In this document: positions 61,637-64,000 of the stretch, piece by piece | How positions within the stretch are numbered: position 1 is the first letter of the stretch | How the letters are laid out: each line of letters opens with the position of its first letter | Source: PALSA-911 sp963743035 | Lineage (GTDB): Bacteria; Pseudomonadota; Alphaproteobacteria; Acetobacterales; Acetobacteraceae | Assembly: GCA_963743035.1 (NCBI GenBank) | Contig: CAVUOB010000003.1 | Location: 186,001-250,000 of the forward strand | DNA: 64,000 nucleotides | Direction: 5' to 3' | Made by a program: the position numbers and the translations under genes | The notes under the pieces: generated by a model | Databases searched by the model: none | Told to the model about the DNA's origin: nothing | What the model saw: only the letters and a program-made list of their open reading frames with translations

Positions 61637-62899
61637 TCAGACCCGAACCACCTCCGGCGCGGATCGCCGGCGGGCCAGCAGGAAGGCGGCGGCGGCAGCG
61701 AGCTGCACGACCGCCGCCGTCGCGAACAGCAGCGGCGCCGGACCGGAGGATGCCGTGCCGAGATCGCGCAGCAGCCCGAAGATGGCGGGTGCGAACGCAT
61801 AGCCGGCCTGGCCGATCGCCGTCACCAGCGCCACCACGCGCGACACGTCGGCCGGGCGGAATTCGGTCTGTGCGATTAGCGGCGGCAGCGAGGTGACATT
61901 GCCGATGCCCAGCCCGAACATCAGGCAGCCCAGCAGCACCAGCGGCACCGACGCCCCGGCGCCGAACAGCACCACGGAACCGCCCGCCTGCAGGATCAAA
62001 TTCGCCGCGGCGATCACCCGCCGGTCCGCGCGCGGCGGCATCAGCAGGCCGAGGAGGCTGCGCCCCCCGATGGCGCAGGCGGTGGCTGCACCCATGGTGG
62101 CGCCGGCGCCGGCCTCGCCCAGGATCGGCACCAGCAGCGAGAACAGATGCGCCAGCAGGCCGATCTGCGCGAACAGCGCCAGCGTCGAAGCCCCGGCCAG
62201 CGTCACGAACCGCCGGTCCCGCCAGGGCCGCGGCAGCGATGCGGCGGCGGCGGCCGGGCGGTGATGCGGCGCGGCCGCTGCCGTCCCGGCGCTCCCGTCC
62301 GCCGCCAGCCCCATCGCCGCCGGACTGCGCCCGAGATACCGGCCCGCGAGCAACCACAGCACCAGCACTACCGCTACGGCGACCAGCATGGCGGCGAGCG
62401 GCAGGCCGAGCCCGCCGATCAGCGCCACCCATAGGGGCGAGAACAGCACACCCCCCATGCTGGCGCCGTTGAACGCCATGCTCAGCGCCGCCGGCCGGCG
62501 GCGGACGAACCAGGGCGCGACCATGGCGTTCAGCGCCGCCCCGCTGGTCATTGCCCAGCCGGCGCCGCTGATCGGCGTGGCGAGGAAAAGCTGCCACGGC
62601 TCCCGCGCGAACGCCCATCCGAGCAGGCCCGCCGCGGTCAGCACGGCGCCGGCACGGGTGACGGCGACGAGGCCAAAGCGGCGATGCAGGGCGGCCAGGT
62701 TCGCGACCACCGCCGCGCCCAGCAGGAAATGCGCGGTGATCGCGGCCGAGATCAGCGAGACCGGCCAGCCGCGCGAGGCGTGCAGCACCTGCAGGAAGAT
62801 CGGCGGCCCGTAGAAGCTGATCCCCCAGGCGAACACCGCCACGACGAAGGCGGTGCCGACGACGCGCCAGCCGAAGAAGGCCTCCCGCACGGCCCTCAT
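61637..62899 (-). CDS. MFS transporter
   Basis: The 420-residue protein starts MRAVREAFFGWRVVGTAFVVAVFAWGISFYGPPIFLQVL and has twelve predicted helices with GAGWAMTSGAALNAMVAPWFVRRRPAALSMAFNGASMGGVLFSPLWV. This resembles MFS carriers of the monocarboxylate/oxalate type. It is divergent from an ArsR-family regulator gene, which is its likely controller. The open frame continues upstream of 62899 only as noise. The substrate is unknown. Confidence 0.88.
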   Translation of the reverse strand: MRAVREAFFGWRVVGTAFVVAVFAWGISFYGPPIFLQVLHASRGWPVSLISAAITAHFLLGAAVVANLAALHRRFGLVAVTRAGAVLTAAGLLGWAFAREPWQLFLATPISGAGWAMTSGAALNAMVAPWFVRRRPAALSMAFNGASMGGVLFSPLWVALIGGLGLPLAAMLVAVAVVLVLWLLAGRYLGRSPAAMGLAADGSAGTAAAAPHHRPAAAAASLPRPWRDRRFVTLAGASTLALFAQIGLLAHLFSLLVPILGEAGAGATMGAATACAIGGRSLLGLLMPPRADRRVIAAANLILQAGGSVVLFGAGASVPLVLLGCLMFGLGIGNVTSLPPLIAQTEFRPADVSRVVALVTAIGQAGYAFAPAIFGLLRDLGTASSGPAPLLFATAAVVQLAAAAAFLLARRRSAPEVVRV

Positions 62900-63103
62900 G
62901 GGCGATTTCCCCGGAGCCGCAAAGGAATTGGGATCGGGATGGGGCGCGGCAGGATGATGGACAAAGGATACATCGGGCGATCCATGATGGTGGGAGTTCG
63001 CCCGTTCCTTCGCCCGCCCGGCCCGCCGGATGCTACGGACCCGGCCGAAGCATTCCCGCGCCTTGTGCTTTAGGATCGGCCCGTAGCCTGGAAAGGAAAT
63101 CCC
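62900..63103. promoter_or_regulatory. Divergent regulatory region between MFS and ArsR genes
   Basis: This 204-base gap must hold promoters for both genes. I see no strong consensus boxes or clear dyad. The stretch 62930-63000 is slightly less GC-rich. An AGGAAA ribosome-binding site precedes the ArsR-family ATG. Confidence 0.45.
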
Positions 63104-63844
63104 ATGTTCAGCATATCCGCGTTCGCCGAGACCGCCGCCCTGGTCGGCGATCCCGCGCGCGCCAACATGCTGGCGGCGCTGATGGACGGCCGCGCCCTGA
63201 CCGCCACGGAACTGGCGCGCGCCGCCGGCATCGCGCCGCAGACCGCCAGCGGCCATCTCGCGCGCCTGACCGAGGCCGGCCTGCTGGCCATGGAGCAGCA
63301 GGGCCGGCACCGCTACCACCGCCTCGCCTCCGCGGATGTCGCGCATATGCTGGAGAGCATCATGTCCGTGGCGGCCGATCGCGGCGGCCCGAACGGCGCC
63401 CGCCGGGCCCCGATCGTGGTCGGGCCGCGCGACAAGGCGCTGCGCCGCGCCCGCACCTGCTACGACCACCTCGCCGGGCAACTCGCGGTGGCGATGGCTG
63501 ACCGGATGGTGGAACGCGGCCAGGTCGATCTGTCGCCCGACGGCGGCGCCCTCACCGATGCCGGCGCCGAGTTTCTGCGCGGCCTCGGCGTCGATCTCGA
63601 GGCCGTGGCGGCGCGCGCCGCCCGGCGCGGCGGGCGGGTGTTCTGCTGCCCCTGCCTCGACTGGAGCGAACGCCGCTCCCACATCGCCGGCGCCGTGGGC
63701 GCCGCCCTGTGCCAATGCTGCTTCACCCAGGGATGGCTGCGCCGCATCGAGGGCACCCGCGCGGTCGCCGTTACCCCGGCCGGGCAGCTCGCTTTGGGCA
63801 AGGCGTTCGATCTGCGTCCGGAACTCCAGACCTCTCCGGCATGA
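63104..63844 (+). CDS. ArsR-family winged-helix regulator with Cys cluster
   Basis: The 246-residue protein has an N-terminal ArsR-type winged helix: FAETAALVGDPARANMLAALMDGRALTATELARAAGIAPQTASGHLARLTEAGLLAMEQQGRHRYHRLA. The C-terminal domain has the conserved LDWSERRSHIAGAVGAALC and two cysteine groups, CCPC and CQCC, which could bind metal or sense oxidation. Longer ArsR proteins of this type often lie beside an MFS gene, as here. It probably represses the divergent transporter. Confidence 0.9.
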   Translation: MFSISAFAETAALVGDPARANMLAALMDGRALTATELARAAGIAPQTASGHLARLTEAGLLAMEQQGRHRYHRLASADVAHMLESIMSVAADRGGPNGARRAPIVVGPRDKALRRARTCYDHLAGQLAVAMADRMVERGQVDLSPDGGALTDAGAEFLRGLGVDLEAVAARAARRGGRVFCCPCLDWSERRSHIAGAVGAALCQCCFTQGWLRRIEGTRAVAVTPAGQLALGKAFDLRPELQTSPA

Positions 63845-63922
63845 CCATGTTGGCGTTTCCCCCACCGGTGGCATACTCGCCCGCAACGCAGCGGCGCGCA
63901 GCCGGCGAACGGAGGAAATGCC

Positions 63923-64000
63923 ATGGCCAACACGGAAGAATACGACTTCATCATCGTCGGCGCGGGTTCCGCCGGCTGCGTGCTGGCGAACCGCCTGTCG
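63923..64000 (+). CDS. GMC-family oxidoreductase, N-terminal fragment
   Basis: Only 26 residues lie in the window: MANTEEYDFIIVGAGSAGCV and LANRLS. The FAD-binding GxGxxG motif in this exact context is that of glucose-methanol-choline oxidoreductases such as choline dehydrogenase. GGAGGAAA precedes the ATG at a good distance. The rest is beyond the window edge, so the substrate class cannot be judged. Confidence 0.85.
   Translation, partial: MANTEEYDFIIVGAGSAGCVLANRLS

Overview
The window is high-GC chromosomal DNA from an alphaproteobacterium. The family is most likely Acetobacteraceae or a close Rhodospirillales relative; genus cannot be told from sequence alone. The clues are the gene orders mnmE / mnmG-rsmG-parA-parB with parS sites, aroE-coaE-dnaQ, ribF-ileS-lspA-bamF(DUF3035), and a small SRP RNA upstream of dnaX-ybaB-recR. 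These orders are typical of alphaproteobacteria, often near the replication origin. I see no plasmid, phage, transposase, CRISPR array, rRNA or tRNA.

Layout. 0-12 kb is mixed metabolism and transport: the 3' end of a TPR/glycosyltransferase-9 protein, a branched-chain amino-acid-type binding protein, a persulfide dioxygenase-rhodanese fusion, a PEP-CTERM protein, lutB-lutC, a small lipoprotein plus TetR regulator, an AapJ-like binding protein, an NTF2-like protein, an MFS carrier and a Smr protein. 12-26 kb holds an XRE regulator, a CoA-transferase/MaoC pair, aroE-coaE-dnaQ, an M20 amidohydrolase with an MFS carrier, a divergent HpaB-type monooxygenase, a quinone oxidoreductase, ogt, a DUF255 protein, a 2Fe-2S ferredoxin and mnmE. 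26-34 kb is the mnmG-parS-rsmG-parA-parB locus, with a large PAS histidine kinase lying between mnmE and mnmG. 34-44 kb has a hydrolase, a binding protein, mutL, bamF, lspA, ileS and ribF. 44-54 kb has a GNAT, an HpcH-type aldolase, a 2-hydroxyacid dehydrogenase, a serine hydrolase, rsmI, an LpoA-like lipoprotein, a PhoR-like kinase, a DUF2235 protein and an AmpG-like permease. 54-64 kb has ftsK, recR, ybaB, dnaX, the SRP RNA, nudC, an MFS/ArsR divergent pair and the start of a GMC oxidoreductase.

Two window-wide signals stand out. First, seven intergenic gaps are filled by modular, nearly mirror-symmetric inverted repeats. Each arm carries small GC-rich palindromes around a variable central stem. 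Stem sequences differ between copies, but the two arms agree within a copy, and in several copies the symmetry runs out to the flanking stop or start codons. This is the best candidate for something undescribed. Second, seven genes, including the normally essential ileS and ftsK plus mutL and parB, are broken by single-base indels that are mostly insertions. This looks more like residual sequencing error than gene decay, and those genes should be read as provisional.

The genes mostly serve core functions (tRNA modification, replication, repair, segregation, cell envelope) with accessory transport and catabolism in between. Three ABC-type binding proteins are present without any permease or ATPase nearby.
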